This document shows positions 34,634 through 43,660 of a DNA stretch of 64,000 bases, in pieces. A program made the position numbers and the translations under genes. Every line of letters starts with the position of its first letter. Within the stretch, counting starts at the first letter, position 1. This DNA is from Candidatus Methanophagaceae archaeon (GTDB taxonomy: Archaea; Halobacteriota; Syntropharchaeia; Alkanophagales; Methanospirareceae), in assembly GCA_003194435.1 (NCBI GenBank), contig PQXC01000007.1, positions 1 to 64,000 of the forward strand. The letters run 5' to 3'. The notes under the pieces were generated by a model, which did no database searches, was not told the origin of the DNA, and saw only the letters and a list, made by a program, of their open reading frames with translations.

Positions 34634-35198
34634 TATCTGCAACCTGCAACACCCCCTCTTCACCTGTATCCGTATCTGTATCCGTGTCTGTATCTGTGAA
34701 TTTAAATCTGACATCAATCTTGAATACGCGAGTGGTAGGGAGGTCAAGAACATCAGAATCGGGTATTCCCGCCCTCCTCTTTATCTCCTCCACCGTGGCT
34801 CGTAGGTTCTTATCACCACATGCCGTGACGGTAAACCAGAGATTATAATCATGTTCACGGCGATAATTGTGTGTTACACTCATATATTCATTGACAATAC
34901 CAACGACATGTTTCATCTTATCCTCAGGCACTTTCATAGCAATCAGGGTTGAGGAGCAGGTACCGAGTTTCTGGGCATCGAGAATGGTGCGCAGTTTACG
35001 AATGACGCCCTCAGCATAGAGCCTCTTCACCTTCGCAAACACCTCATCCTCAGTTAGCCCAAGTTTGTTAGCCAGTACTGCGTATGGATGGCTTTCTAAA
35101 GGGAATGCATCCTGCATCAATTGTAACAGTTCCTTATCCTTACTGTCCAGTTTCAGCCTTAGCTTCGGTTTCAATTCTTCTATCACCTCCTCCACCAC
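34626..35198 (-). CDS. ahbA: Siroheme decarboxylase subunit AhbA
   Basis: A 190-residue Lrp/AsnC-fold protein paralogous to AhbB: LLQLMQDAFPLESHPYAVLA, LTEDEVFAKVKRLYAEGVIR, the second-domain HVVGIVNEYMSVTHNYRREH and YNLWFTVTACG. AhbA pairs with AhbB in siroheme decarboxylation. The C terminus carries an unusual TDTDTDTDTDTGEE tract encoded by tandem ACAGAT-like hexamers (34664-34700) after the normal end of the domain. The start overlaps the radical SAM gene by 59 bp. Order is radical SAM, ahbA, ahbB on the minus strand. Confidence 0.87.
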   Translation of the reverse strand: MVEEVIEELKPKLRLKLDSKDKELLQLMQDAFPLESHPYAVLANKLGLTEDEVFAKVKRLYAEGVIRKLRTILDAQKLGTCSSTLIAMKVPEDKMKHVVGIVNEYMSVTHNYRREHDYNLWFTVTACGDKNLRATVEEIKRRAGIPDSDVLDLPTTRVFKIDVRFKFTDTDTDTDTDTGEEGVLQVADSG

Positions 35199-36267
35199 TT
35201 CCTCTTCCTCCCGGGATATATGGACACCACGGCTCTTCAGCTAAATAATCACCCTTTTGCTCCTCCGGCTCGTGCAGTCCACCACAGAAGTCCATAAAAC
35301 CCGTTAAGCCATATGCTCGTGCACGACATCCGCCACAGATATCACGATATTCACATATACCACACTTGCCACCCAACTGGTCGAAATCACGAAGTTCATT
35401 GAGCACCGGTGAGTTGAACCACACATCTTTAAATCTCGTATCGCGAATGTTACCCAGTTTTAAAGGCAGATAGGGGCACGGCGTGACTTCTCCTGTTGGA
35501 TATATGCGGCAATAGTACAGACCAGCGATGCAGCCGCGAGTCCATCTACTCACGTCCAATCCTTTTTGTGATGCGATTCGCATAAATTGTGGTGCGCATA
35601 CCGGTCGGACATCCAGTTTGTACTTCGCATCTGCTATAATGTCCAGCACCCGCTCTATCATTCGCTCGTACATCTCTGGTGATATATCCTTTATCTCAAC
35701 CCCCCTGCCCGTGGGAACGAGGAAAAAGAGATGGAATGCACTTGCACCCTCCTTCACCGCCAGTGCCATTATATCTTCAATCTCATCATAGTTCTGCTGT
35801 GTTACCGTGGTGTTCACCTGGACAGATATACCATGCGCTCTACATGCTGCGATACCATCCAGTGCCCGTTTCCAGGCGCCATTTAAACCCCTGAACGCGT
35901 CATGGCGCTCTGGAACAGCGGAATCAATACTGATAGCCACTGCTTTTACACCACTCGCTCGCAGTTCGGCAGCAACGGAATCGGTAATCAAAGTGCCATT
36001 GGTACCCATAGCAACGATTAAACCCTTCCTGGATGCATACTGTGCGAGTTCAAAGACATCATCTCTGAGTAACGGTTCACCACCACTGAGTATGAGGATC
36101 GGTTTGCTCACTTCCACGATCTGGTCAATGAGCTTTTTCCCTTCTTCTGTGCTCAATTCGTCTCTCGCTGCTCTCTCACGTGCATCTATGTAGCAATGCG
36201 GACAGTGGAGATTACACCGGAAGGTCATATTCCATGATATCAGCCGTGGTACGAATTCCCGCTTCAT
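35140..36267 (-). CDS. Radical SAM/SPASM heme-pathway enzyme (AhbC/AhbD/NirJ-like)
   Basis: A 375-residue radical SAM protein with the canonical cluster motif CNLHCPHCYIDA (CX3CX2C), ILSGGEPLLRDD, and a SPASM-type C terminus with CIAGLYYCRIYPTGEVTPCPY and KCGICEYRDICGGCRARA for auxiliary 4Fe-4S clusters. It resembles NirJ-type proteins, AhbC (12,18-didecarboxysiroheme deacetylase) and AhbD (heme synthase), and its linkage to ahbA and ahbB supports a step in that pathway; which of the two it is cannot be fixed here. The last 25 residues (GGRGSGGGG and ETEAKAETG) are low-complexity. Only one radical SAM gene is present, so the other enzyme must be elsewhere. Confidence 0.82.
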   Translation of the reverse strand: MKREFVPRLISWNMTFRCNLHCPHCYIDARERAARDELSTEEGKKLIDQIVEVSKPILILSGGEPLLRDDVFELAQYASRKGLIVAMGTNGTLITDSVAAELRASGVKAVAISIDSAVPERHDAFRGLNGAWKRALDGIAACRAHGISVQVNTTVTQQNYDEIEDIMALAVKEGASAFHLFFLVPTGRGVEIKDISPEMYERMIERVLDIIADAKYKLDVRPVCAPQFMRIASQKGLDVSRWTRGCIAGLYYCRIYPTGEVTPCPYLPLKLGNIRDTRFKDVWFNSPVLNELRDFDQLGGKCGICEYRDICGGCRARAYGLTGFMDFCGGLHEPEEQKGDYLAEEPWCPYIPGGRGSGGGGDRRIETEAKAETGQ

Positions 36268-36344
36268 CTTCTCATCTGAATCCTTTGTGTATATCCTATA
36301 TAATCATATATAAAAGTCGCCTTTTTCGCCTCTCTCTTACCCTC

Positions 36345-38852
36345 TCAGGTAACTTTTATCTGACGATTCTCACCGGGTTTTCCTGCCCACTGCCAGCTCT
36401 TACCGAAATCAGGAGAAGCTCTGAGGGTATATTCGAACACACCAGCTCCTGGCGGTTTTATCCGGCACCTGTAAATATACTTATCACCCTCCCGCTCTTC
36501 GAGATGCATATCCTTCGGTGCCCATTTACCGCTTTTCGTCGCGTTCGTCCAGACCTGCACAAGTACGTCTTCCAATGGTACACCCTCACTCAAACTTACC
36601 AGTGCTGTCACCTGGAAACTGTCTCCTTGCTTGATAATCACCACATCATCAATAGCGCGTGTATCCTCGACCGAGATGGCTCCTTCGCGTTTGAGCGCTT
36701 CGTCCCACTGCCTCAGGTACTCAGCAGCGGTCAGCTCCGCTTCCAGAATGCGACTGAGACGAACAGAAGTAGCCTGATATCTGGCTAAATCAGATGTATT
36801 CATCTCTATCAACCTCTTAAGCACTGCGAGATAGCTCTCAGCCTTTGGATTCGCCGGTATTACTGTGTTGCCCTCGCCCGGGACAGCGAAATTGAGCATC
36901 TCTCCCTGAGCCTGTATGATACCTTCTTTATATGGTGGACCGAGAACAAGCCCCGCGTTAGCAGAGACATCTGCCTCGGTATACCCTGCCGCCTCGGTTC
37001 CTCTGTCTGAATCCAGAACCTGGATGTCAGTGGCGGCTAAAAGTGCTATCTGCTCCTCTATTGTGAACTTATTGACCAGGATTAACTTTCCTGGATATTC
37101 TTTCTTCTTTTCCAGCCGCTCTTGAAGCTCTCTTAAACCTTCATACAATCTTTTACTATCCTCTCCCTGCTGGACATTACCAAAGATGACCACCTGTGCA
37201 CCAGCTTTTACCAGTTCCTCGATGTTCTCATCAGTAAACGCACGCTTTCGACCCGCTTTCTCCTCTACCAGGCGACCGGAATAAGAAATTACAGGCTGAT
37301 ATGGATTCAGACCCAATCGAACCTTCGCTATTCGCTTGACAGTCTCTATCTGCCATGACTGCGGGAATTCAACATCGGCATCAGGCTCAGGAAAAGAGTC
37401 CCGGAAGAACTTCCTGAAGTCCTTTGCCGAGTAGCCCCTATCATCGCCATTGGTGATGGAAATGATAGGCACACCTTCATCATAGCTCTGGACCTCCTCC
37501 ACCTGAGTCTCACTCACTCCATTGACACCCTCTGCGGACCTGATGCCACCACTGCTTATATCTATGCACCCTGAACGTATAAACCACCATTTCATCGCAT
37601 CTGGAACCTTCCATCTATTTAATATCCTTTCACCCTCCTCTTTGCTGAACACACCTCGATTACCATAGGTATGGGTGGTGAACCAGAATAGAGCTTCATT
37701 CAAATTCGGTGCCTCTATAAATCTCAGTATATTCACCAGTGCGGTCTGTGCCTCATTGGTATGCACAATGGGAGGTCTGTATTCCGCCCCAAGCCTTTCT
37801 CTTTCTTTGTCTTCCTCCATAACTATCAATTTCAATGCCGCTCTGGAGAAGAATTCTGAGAAGTCCTCCCAGCTTGTGTATTCTCCACCGAAATAATACA
37901 GCATCTTCACATAGTAGCTGGCTTTATCCCTGATTAGAAATACCGGGATTCCCATCTCTCTTGTCTTACCGGAATAGACAATAGCCTCCACTGGCTCCTC
38001 TCCCACCATCACCATGAAGCTTGTGTATTCTCTTATATTCTCTATCACATTGCCCCAATCCAACGGCTTGATCTTACCCTCTCTGTCCATACCAGCGGGG
38101 AAATAAGGCTCGATGTGTATTAACTCTGCATCACTGCCAATGAGTCGCTTGAGTGCCTTACCATGATGGCGCATAACGCGCTTTAGCCCACCTCCCTCTC
38201 GCCCCGGATGCCATATCTCACATGCTATCTGATATATGCGACGACCAGCGACGAGTGGTGCATTCTCCCTCAGCCAGTTCTTCCCCTTCATCGATTGCCC
38301 ACTCATTAATAATATCGAGTTTATCAGCGGGTCAGTCTGAAGGAATGTGCCGGTGTCAGCGAGAATGGAGACCAGTTTCTGCTGTTCTGCTTTATTCATG
38401 AGTGCCACGGCTTTCAACACAGGCCAGCGTGCCTCAACAGGATGTTTAAACTTTATATTGGTAGCCCATGATAGCAGTTTAAGGAAATTCAGCAATGCGT
38501 TATAATTGTTCAGCCGCTCCCTCAAATTCTTTACCAGCCATTCACAATCAGAGGTTAAAATAGCCAGTTCCTCCAGCCTGCCTTTTGGTTTATATAGTAA
38601 AGCTCTTATAAGGTCTTCTCTTACCTTAAATCCATGTGCGATGAACTCGTTACTGGCAGCAGCCACAACCCTATCCTCATCAAAGAGCGCTTTGACTCCT
38701 GACTGCTCACGCAACTTCACTATCGTCTGCGATAGTAAATTCCGGAGGTACCATTCGGGCGATAGCGGTCCAAGGTTCTCCACCTCTACCGCCAGTTCAG
38801 ATAGTGATAACTTCGGCTTACACTTATGTTCATCTTCTTCATCTTCATTCAT
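36345..38852 (-). CDS. GT-B glucan phosphorylase/synthase-like enzyme
   Basis: An 835-residue cytoplasmic protein. Residues about 200-700 resemble the GT-B fold of glycogen synthases and short alpha-glucan phosphorylases: GREGGGLKRVMRHHGKALKR near the start, IVHTNEAQTALVNIL and FWFTTHTYGNRGVF in the N-terminal Rossmann half, ISITNGDDRGYSAKDF, and in the C-terminal half VISYSGRLVEEKAGRKRAF and TEAAGYTEADVSANAGLVLG. The last 100 residues form a beta-sandwich (VSLSEGVPLEDVLVQVWTNA) like a carbohydrate-binding module. The role is probably in glycogen turnover with the GH15 enzyme. Whether it synthesises or phosphorolyses glucan is not settled. It overlaps the upstream 115-aa gene by 8 bp. Confidence 0.65.
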   Translation of the reverse strand: MNEDEEDEHKCKPKLSLSELAVEVENLGPLSPEWYLRNLLSQTIVKLREQSGVKALFDEDRVVAAASNEFIAHGFKVREDLIRALLYKPKGRLEELAILTSDCEWLVKNLRERLNNYNALLNFLKLLSWATNIKFKHPVEARWPVLKAVALMNKAEQQKLVSILADTGTFLQTDPLINSILLMSGQSMKGKNWLRENAPLVAGRRIYQIACEIWHPGREGGGLKRVMRHHGKALKRLIGSDAELIHIEPYFPAGMDREGKIKPLDWGNVIENIREYTSFMVMVGEEPVEAIVYSGKTREMGIPVFLIRDKASYYVKMLYYFGGEYTSWEDFSEFFSRAALKLIVMEEDKERERLGAEYRPPIVHTNEAQTALVNILRFIEAPNLNEALFWFTTHTYGNRGVFSKEEGERILNRWKVPDAMKWWFIRSGCIDISSGGIRSAEGVNGVSETQVEEVQSYDEGVPIISITNGDDRGYSAKDFRKFFRDSFPEPDADVEFPQSWQIETVKRIAKVRLGLNPYQPVISYSGRLVEEKAGRKRAFTDENIEELVKAGAQVVIFGNVQQGEDSKRLYEGLRELQERLEKKKEYPGKLILVNKFTIEEQIALLAATDIQVLDSDRGTEAAGYTEADVSANAGLVLGPPYKEGIIQAQGEMLNFAVPGEGNTVIPANPKAESYLAVLKRLIEMNTSDLARYQATSVRLSRILEAELTAAEYLRQWDEALKREGAISVEDTRAIDDVVIIKQGDSFQVTALVSLSEGVPLEDVLVQVWTNATKSGKWAPKDMHLEEREGDKYIYRCRIKPPGAGVFEYTLRASPDFGKSWQWAGKPGENRQIKVT

Positions 38853-39192
38853 CGTTCGTCATCGCCCTCTCGATCGCATTTTGCCATCTCCTGAATTTGC
38901 TTAATATCGCTCTCGCCTCTATCATGGTGAATGGGGCTCCACGACTGAGTACGGTCTCACGATATCGCTTCATATCCGCAGCGATATCCACAAATCGCCT
39001 ATCCCGACTCAAAATCGCCTCCATTATTGGAAGTACTTCTGGCATTCTATCCACGTTGGAAAGCCATATATCCATCAGGGATGCAATTGTACCTCGTAAA
39101 TCAGGTAGTTTATCCAGTATATACACCATCTTGAAACGCTTCCCCTTAACTAAGAGTTCGTCGTGAAATACAATGTCCGTTTCCATTTCCAC
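38845..39192 (-). CDS. Hypothetical protein, 115 aa
   Basis: A helical, soluble 115-residue protein (IVFHDELLVKGKRFKMVYIL; TIASLMDIWLSNVDRMPEVL; ARAILSKFRRWQNAIERAM). No family is recognised and there are no cysteines or membrane segments. Its stop overlaps the start of the large GT-B glucan enzyme, so the two are translationally coupled and it may be an accessory or regulatory subunit of that enzyme (inference from context only). Confidence 0.6.
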   Translation of the reverse strand: MEMETDIVFHDELLVKGKRFKMVYILDKLPDLRGTIASLMDIWLSNVDRMPEVLPIMEAILSRDRRFVDIAADMKRYRETVLSRGAPFTMIEARAILSKFRRWQNAIERAMTNDE

Positions 39193-39229
39193 ATTCCTTA
39201 TTCTTATTATATTACTTACTCTTATTCTC

Positions 39230-39757
39230 TTATTTTATCCTTATCACCCTGTACTTGTTCCTCATCTCTTTTGTTATGAATCCAAATCCACACCTGTTAC
39301 CCACAATCTCGATTGCTATAAGCTTATCAGGATTCTTAAGGTTCACCTTCGGCTTACGACCGTATATCTTCTCCAGCAGGTCGTAGAAGTACCCGCCGAC
39401 CTCTCTTTCCACAGCCTGGCTGGACACCTTATCCTTCATCCCGCGCCTCTCTACACGGAATCCAAAGGTGTCACCAGGGTCAAATTCATCTATATATCGC
39501 TCTATCCTCCTCTTTAATGTCTCTATTAAATTATCGGGAGAGACAAAGAACGCATCGTCAATGGGTATTACCCTGCTCAGATGTGCATACTTCTTGCCCT
39601 CTGCATCCTCCAGGAACTCCACTATGTCATTCACGTTCCCTATCAATACATCTCTGAATCCAGAGGGTTCAAAATCGCCATCCTCGCTCAGTTCCTCCAG
39701 TAACTCCTTCTCCATGTTCCTCTCCGCCACCACCAATACGTTCCAATTCTCCATCAT
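39230..39757 (-). CDS. THUMP-domain protein
   Basis: A 175-residue protein resembling archaeal THUMP/Tan1-like RNA-binding proteins: WNVLVVAERNMEKELLEELS at the N terminus, a ferredoxin-like middle (HLSRVIPIDDAFFVSPDNLI), then GDTFGFRVERRGMKD and KVNLKNPDKLIAIEIVGNRC typical of the THUMP core. THUMP domains present the tRNA acceptor stem to modifying enzymes such as the NAT10 or Thg1 types. No catalytic domain is attached. It is divergent from the Toprim protein gene. Confidence 0.78.
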   Translation of the reverse strand: MMENWNVLVVAERNMEKELLEELSEDGDFEPSGFRDVLIGNVNDIVEFLEDAEGKKYAHLSRVIPIDDAFFVSPDNLIETLKRRIERYIDEFDPGDTFGFRVERRGMKDKVSSQAVEREVGGYFYDLLEKIYGRKPKVNLKNPDKLIAIEIVGNRCGFGFITKEMRNKYRVIRIK

Positions 39758-39826
39758 TTCACATCCATAGATTTTTATTCATTGAGATAAAATAAATTTT
39801 GTCTTGTGTTGTGGTGTCCTGTCTCA

Positions 39827-40222
39827 ATGAGCAGAGCAGAGCGAGCAAGGGATTATGAAGCTTATGTTGAGCTGTGCAGTGTGGTACAGGAGATGGACGA
39901 TTTTGTGGATGCGATAGTTGTGGAGGGAGTGCATGATAAGGAGGCGCTGGAGGCGCTGGGTGTGACGAAGGAGATAGCGATGTATTCAGCAGGATTCAGC
40001 TATGCGGGTTTCGTGGACTACTTGATGAGCAGATACAGGCGCGTTACGATACTCACGGACTATGACAGAGCGGGAAAGAAGCTGAACCGGCGATTAACGG
40101 CAAGTCTGGAGCGCGAGGGTGTGAAAGTGGAGAACCGGTACAGAGAGAGGATAGGTAGGATATTGTGCGTTCGTGGTATCAGGAATATAGAATCAATAAC
40201 ATCACTGACGAAGAGGTTTTAG
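39827..40222 (+). CDS. Small Toprim-domain protein
   Basis: A 131-residue Toprim-only protein starting MSRAERARDYEAY. The Toprim motif is clear: AIVVEGVHDKEALEALG (catalytic Glu) and VTILTDYDRAGKKLNRRL (DxD). It matches the UPF0292/RnmV-like archaeal family of primase- or nuclease-related proteins of unknown substrate. An upstream start (TTG 39806) is less likely. It converges with aroD and their ends overlap by 21 bp. Confidence 0.82.
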   Translation: MSRAERARDYEAYVELCSVVQEMDDFVDAIVVEGVHDKEALEALGVTKEIAMYSAGFSYAGFVDYLMSRYRRVTILTDYDRAGKKLNRRLTASLEREGVKVENRYRERIGRILCVRGIRNIESITSLTKRF

Positions 40223-40945
40223 TTTCTCAAGCATCTCTCTCAGCTCATGGACGCTGAATTGTCCGGGAGCTACAGCCTCGTCTTCTATAAACCCATAAGT
40301 CAGGACTGAGCCATATAAAGGTGCTATTACACGCAAATGCCTTCCCCAGTCCCCCATTCCGATAGTGATCAATAGCTGACCCTGACCCTGATTAGCACTC
40401 GACACCTGATGTGTTAATTGAAGCAGGTTTAAAGTCTCATGTGGTGTTCCTGGCGTGACAGCGATCTTTGCAATGCTACCGCCTGCGTTATACATGGCAT
40501 CAATAAGCTCCAGGATATCGGCTGGGGCGGGCATACCGGAGAAATCGTGGAACGATAGAATAACAGGGATATCGTGCTTCTTTGCTTCCTCTATTATCTC
40601 GTCTCTGCCATCTGCGAGAAACTCAATGTCAACGGCATCCACCAGCCCGGTTGCCATTATACTGCGGAGAAACTCAATCCGTTCATCTTCGGTGCCTGTG
40701 AAAGAGCCGCCCTCTTCCCTTCTCCTGTTCGTTATGATTACAGGCATATTTAAGCTCGTAAGAAACTCCTTCACTTTCTCTATACTCCGCTCTTCAGGCT
40801 CTAAAAGGTCTATTCTAAGCTCTATTATCGCTGCACCACTCGCCTCCGCACGTGCTGCCGCATCTATTGAGAGCCGCTTCAGCACTGCTGCTATAACCGG
40901 TGCATGAGGATAACCCAGTTCCACATTGCCTATCTTCTTCAACAT
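40202..40945 (-). CDS. aroD: 3-dehydroquinate dehydratase, type I
   Basis: A 247-residue TIM-barrel enzyme that converts 3-dehydroquinate to 3-dehydroshikimate through a Schiff base. The catalytic signature is present: IIELRIDLLEPEE with the substrate-binding Glu/Arg, NRRREEGGSFTGTEDERI, DAVDIEFL, VILSFHDFSGMP with the catalytic His, IAKIAVTPG with the Schiff-base Lys, and ITIGMGDWGRHLRVIAPLYG. The protein starts MLKKIGNVELGYPHAP. Its neighbours are unrelated, so the shikimate genes are scattered as in many archaea. Confidence 0.93.
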   Translation of the reverse strand: MLKKIGNVELGYPHAPVIAAVLKRLSIDAAARAEASGAAIIELRIDLLEPEERSIEKVKEFLTSLNMPVIITNRRREEGGSFTGTEDERIEFLRSIMATGLVDAVDIEFLADGRDEIIEEAKKHDIPVILSFHDFSGMPAPADILELIDAMYNAGGSIAKIAVTPGTPHETLNLLQLTHQVSSANQGQGQLLITIGMGDWGRHLRVIAPLYGSVLTYGFIEDEAVAPGQFSVHELREMLEKLKPLRQ

Positions 40946-40996
40946 CCTTAAATAAATATGGTATTGTTATTGTATTACTATTAAGTATCATTGATA

Positions 40997-41067
40997 GCCG
41001 GGGTGTGGTAGAGGTATCCCTTGGGACTGTGGATCCCAAGACCTGGGTTCGAATCCCAGCCCCGGCC
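40997..41067 (+). tRNA. tRNA-His (GTG anticodon)
   Basis: The acceptor stem GCCGGGG pairs with CCCCGGC, followed by discriminator C73 at 41067. The anticodon stem TGGGA/TCCCA encloses the loop CTGTGGA, giving anticodon GTG. The T arm is CTGGG-TTCGAAT-CCCAG. CCA is not encoded. The base before G1 is A, so the extra G-1 of tRNA-His is not encoded and would need to be added. C73 is the histidine discriminator. The D arm is only loosely paired by eye. Confidence 0.88.
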
Positions 41068-41115
41068 TTCGATGAATCCACTTTTTCAATACCTTGTGCA
41101 GTTCCTTTACTATTC

Positions 41116-41152
41116 TTTTGAATAAATATTCTAAATATTTTGAATAAATATT
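41116..41152 (+). promoter_or_regulatory. 15-bp direct repeat upstream of the chemotaxis operon
   Basis: TTTTGAATAAATATT occurs exactly at 41116-41130 and 41138-41152, 22 bp apart (two helical turns), within very AT-rich DNA that also contains AAATATTCTAAATATTT. The spacing suggests an operator or promoter element for the receptor-first che operon beginning at 41250. It could also belong to the termination region of the tRNA. Confidence 0.5.
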
Positions 41153-41249
41153 GAACATTTATACAAATAAATTGTAGAATTTCCGAAGATTTAAGAATTG
41201 ATTTCCGTATATTTGTTAAATTAGTGAAGAGAGGAGGTGAGGAAGGGGT

Positions 41250-43322
41250 TTGAATTTTAGAGATATGAGAATTGGACAGAAGCTGTTTGCGGGTTTTGCT
41301 ATTGTGTTACTGCTCACTGCAGCACTGGGAATAGTTGCAATTGTACAGATAAGAGCAATGCACACCCAGACGGGGGTGATGGAGAAAGCGTCAGAGCTGA
41401 AAACAGCTATGAATGAAGTCCGACAGCAGGAAAAGAACTATCTCTTACGTGGTGACCCTGACTATATTGACAGGGTCAATAGCGAGCTGGAGCATGTGAA
41501 GAAGGCGGCAACAGAGCTTGAATCGCGGGTTACACTCGGAGAGAACAAAGCGAAACTGGAAGAGATCAGGAGTACTATACCAGAGTACGAGAGTGCATTC
41601 AAAGAGCTTCAGCAACTGAAGAACGTGGGAGAAGACCAGCTGGCAACCTGCGAAGAGGATGCACATGCAATTGAGGACGCAATTAAAGATTCCTCTGCTG
41701 ACCCGTTGACCAAAGAAGGATTATTAATGCAGTTGTCAGCCATAAGACGTGCAGAGAAGAATTTTTTGTTGCGTAATGACGACAGCTACGTCTCGGAAGT
41801 ATTGGCAGGTATAAACAAACTGAAGGCAGATGCAGATACTGTTGATGCTAAAATCAGAACAGCAGCGGATGTGTATCTGAAGGATTTCAATGCCTATGTG
41901 AGTACCGCTCATGAGTTGCATAAACTCACAGCAACTGATGGTCCGCTCGTGCAGTCAGCACGGAAGATAGATGCAGCAGGCACTATTGTGCTCGCAAACG
42001 CAAAAGAAGCAGCAGAGAAGGCTGCATCAACTGCTAACGCGTTCGTGATAGCCTTTATCATCGCCGCAGTTGCTATCGGCATGGGAGTTGCAATCGCCAT
42101 TACGCGGTCAATCACCGCCGCGGTGAATGAAGTGATGAGGGTATTGAAGGATTTCGCAGCAGGTAAACTCGGTAGCAGAGCAGAAGAGGCAAAAGCTTCC
42201 GGTGAATTACGCGATATGACCGTTACCCTGAACAGGTTCGGTGATACTCTCCAGGGTATCATCGCGGACATGGGTAAAGTAACAGGTAAGATGGCTGCTG
42301 GTGATTTGAGTGCAGATTTCACCGCCACAACTCCTGGTGATTTCAATGCGATTCGTGAGAACATCAACCGGGCTAATGCAAGTCTGTCTGACCTGATCAG
42401 CGAACTGAAGGGTGCAATAGATAATGTAGCATCAATAAGCAAAGAATCCGCAACATCCATCGAGCAGGTGAATTCTGGTATGCAACAGATAGCATCGGCA
42501 TCACAACAGATAGCACGGGGCGCACAGGATACTTCAGCTACCCTCAACGAATCGGCAAAGGTGATCAAGGATACGAATGCATTGCTGCAACAGGTACAGT
42601 CCCATGCAGAGGAATCGAACAGGTTCGCAGTGGAGAGTGCAGAGAACGCTGAGCAGACGAATGAGATGGCAAAGAAATCAGCAGAGAAGATGCAAGAGAT
42701 CCATGATTCTATCTCCAATGCGGTAGAAGTGGTAAGGAGCCTTGAGAGTTCAATAGAGCAGATAGGGAAGACAACAGAGATGATTGAGGGTATAGCAGAT
42801 CAGACGAATCTGCTTGCACTGAACGCAGCGATAGAAGCCGCACGCGCGGGAGAGCACGGACGTGGGTTTGCAGTCGTTGCTGAGGAGGTGCGGGAACTTG
42901 CTGAGAACTCGAAGAAGTCAACTGCTGAGATAGATGCGATGATAAAGACCTTGAGGGGTGAGATGGATAAGGTTATGAACGCCATTGAGTTAGTGACAGA
43001 GCGTGCTGAAGCAGGTCGGGCTGACCTGGAGAAAGCAGTAGAGAGCGTAGAAAAGACCACGGAGATGATCGAGGACATAAAGAACCGAATGCAGCAGATC
43101 ACAGAAGGCGCGAAGAGGGGTGCTGGTAGCATTGAAAAGCTATCAAGAGGTGTGGACGAGGTTGCGAGCTCAGCAGAGGAGATTGCATCATCATCAGAAG
43201 AGGCATCGTCTGCCGTGGAAGAGCAGACAGCGGCTGTGGAACAGTTCAGTACCGGTGTACAGAAGCTTGCTGAGATCTCTGAACAGGCGGCTGAGGCAAT
43301 TACAAGTTTCAAATTGAGATAG
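41250..43322 (+). CDS. Methyl-accepting chemotaxis protein with HBM-type sensor
   Basis: A 690-residue transmembrane receptor. It has TM1 at about 11-33, a large helical extracellular domain with two matching halves, each with an E-K-N-[YF]-LLR motif ([15 protein letters not shown] and [15 protein letters not shown]), the mark of a helical bimodular (HBM) sensor, and TM2 at about 265-290. HAMP-like segments and a cytoplasmic coiled-coil domain with the hairpin tip [16 protein letters not shown] follow. HBM domains bind organic acids in characterised bacterial examples; the ligand here is unknown. The start is TTG (41250) behind GGAGGTG at 41233-41239. It is the first gene of the operon. Confidence 0.93.
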   Translation: MNFRDMRIGQKLFAGFAIVLLLTAALGIVAIVQIRAMHTQTGVMEKASELKTAMNEVRQQEKNYLLRGDPDYIDRVNSELEHVKKAATELESRVTLGENKAKLEEIRSTIPEYESAFKELQQLKNVGEDQLATCEEDAHAIEDAIKDSSADPLTKEGLLMQLSAIRRAEKNFLLRNDDSYVSEVLAGINKLKADADTVDAKIRTAADVYLKDFNAYVSTAHELHKLTATDGPLVQSARKIDAAGTIVLANAKEAAEKAASTANAFVIAFIIAAVAIGMGVAIAITRSITAAVNEVMRVLKDFAAGKLGSRAEEAKASGELRDMTVTLNRFGDTLQGIIADMGKVTGKMAAGDLSADFTATTPGDFNAIRENINRANASLSDLISELKGAIDNVASISKESATSIEQVNSGMQQIASASQQIARGAQDTSATLNESAKVIKDTNALLQQVQSHAEESNRFAVESAENAEQTNEMAKKSAEKMQEIHDSISNAVEVVRSLESSIEQIGKTTEMIEGIADQTNLLALNAAIEAARAGEHGRGFAVVAEEVRELAENSKKSTAEIDAMIKTLRGEMDKVMNAIELVTERAEAGRADLEKAVESVEKTTEMIEDIKNRMQQITEGAKRGAGSIEKLSRGVDEVASSAEEIASSSEEASSAVEEQTAAVEQFSTGVQKLAEISEQAAEAITSFKLR

Positions 43323-43327
43323 GTGGG

Positions 43328-43639
43328 GTGGTAATGATGGTAGGGAAAATGAACCTCAAGATAATAGTAGAAAATACGAAAGAGATGGGAGGAGTTCCAG
43401 AGAACAAAAGTTATTATCAGAGCGAGCTTGAACACCTGCTAATGGAGATTCTATTGTCAATAGAGGAGCTGGTTCAAGTATCGCCGGGTCGGAGGATAGA
43501 ATACATGACGAAGAAGAGAACGAATGGTAAGATCGTTGTGAATATGCAGATAGCGAGCGATGAATTAGAAGAGGAGATGCTTGTAGATGGGGCAGATGAG
43601 GTAGATGAAGTAGATGAAGATATGATATACGCCCGATGA
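43328..43639 (+). CDS. Small chemotaxis-operon protein of unknown function
   Basis: A 103-residue protein with a helical middle (YYQSELEHLLMEILLSIEEL) and a very acidic C terminus (ELEEEMLVDGADEVDEVDED). It starts 6 bp after the receptor gene and precedes cheW, so it is an operon member. GTG at 43328 or ATG at 43334 could start it. No domain is recognised. Position between receptor and CheW suggests a role at the receptor complex, by context only. Confidence 0.6.
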   Translation: MVMMVGKMNLKIIVENTKEMGGVPENKSYYQSELEHLLMEILLSIEELVQVSPGRRIEYMTKKRTNGKIVVNMQIASDELEEEMLVDGADEVDEVDEDMIYAR

Positions 43640-43660
43640 AGAATGGGAGGTTAATGATTA

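Noticed and set aside
41909..42718. 269-codon antisense frame within the chemoreceptor gene
   Set aside because: It is a shadow of a highly helical coding region with biased codon use; no ribosome-binding site or domain.
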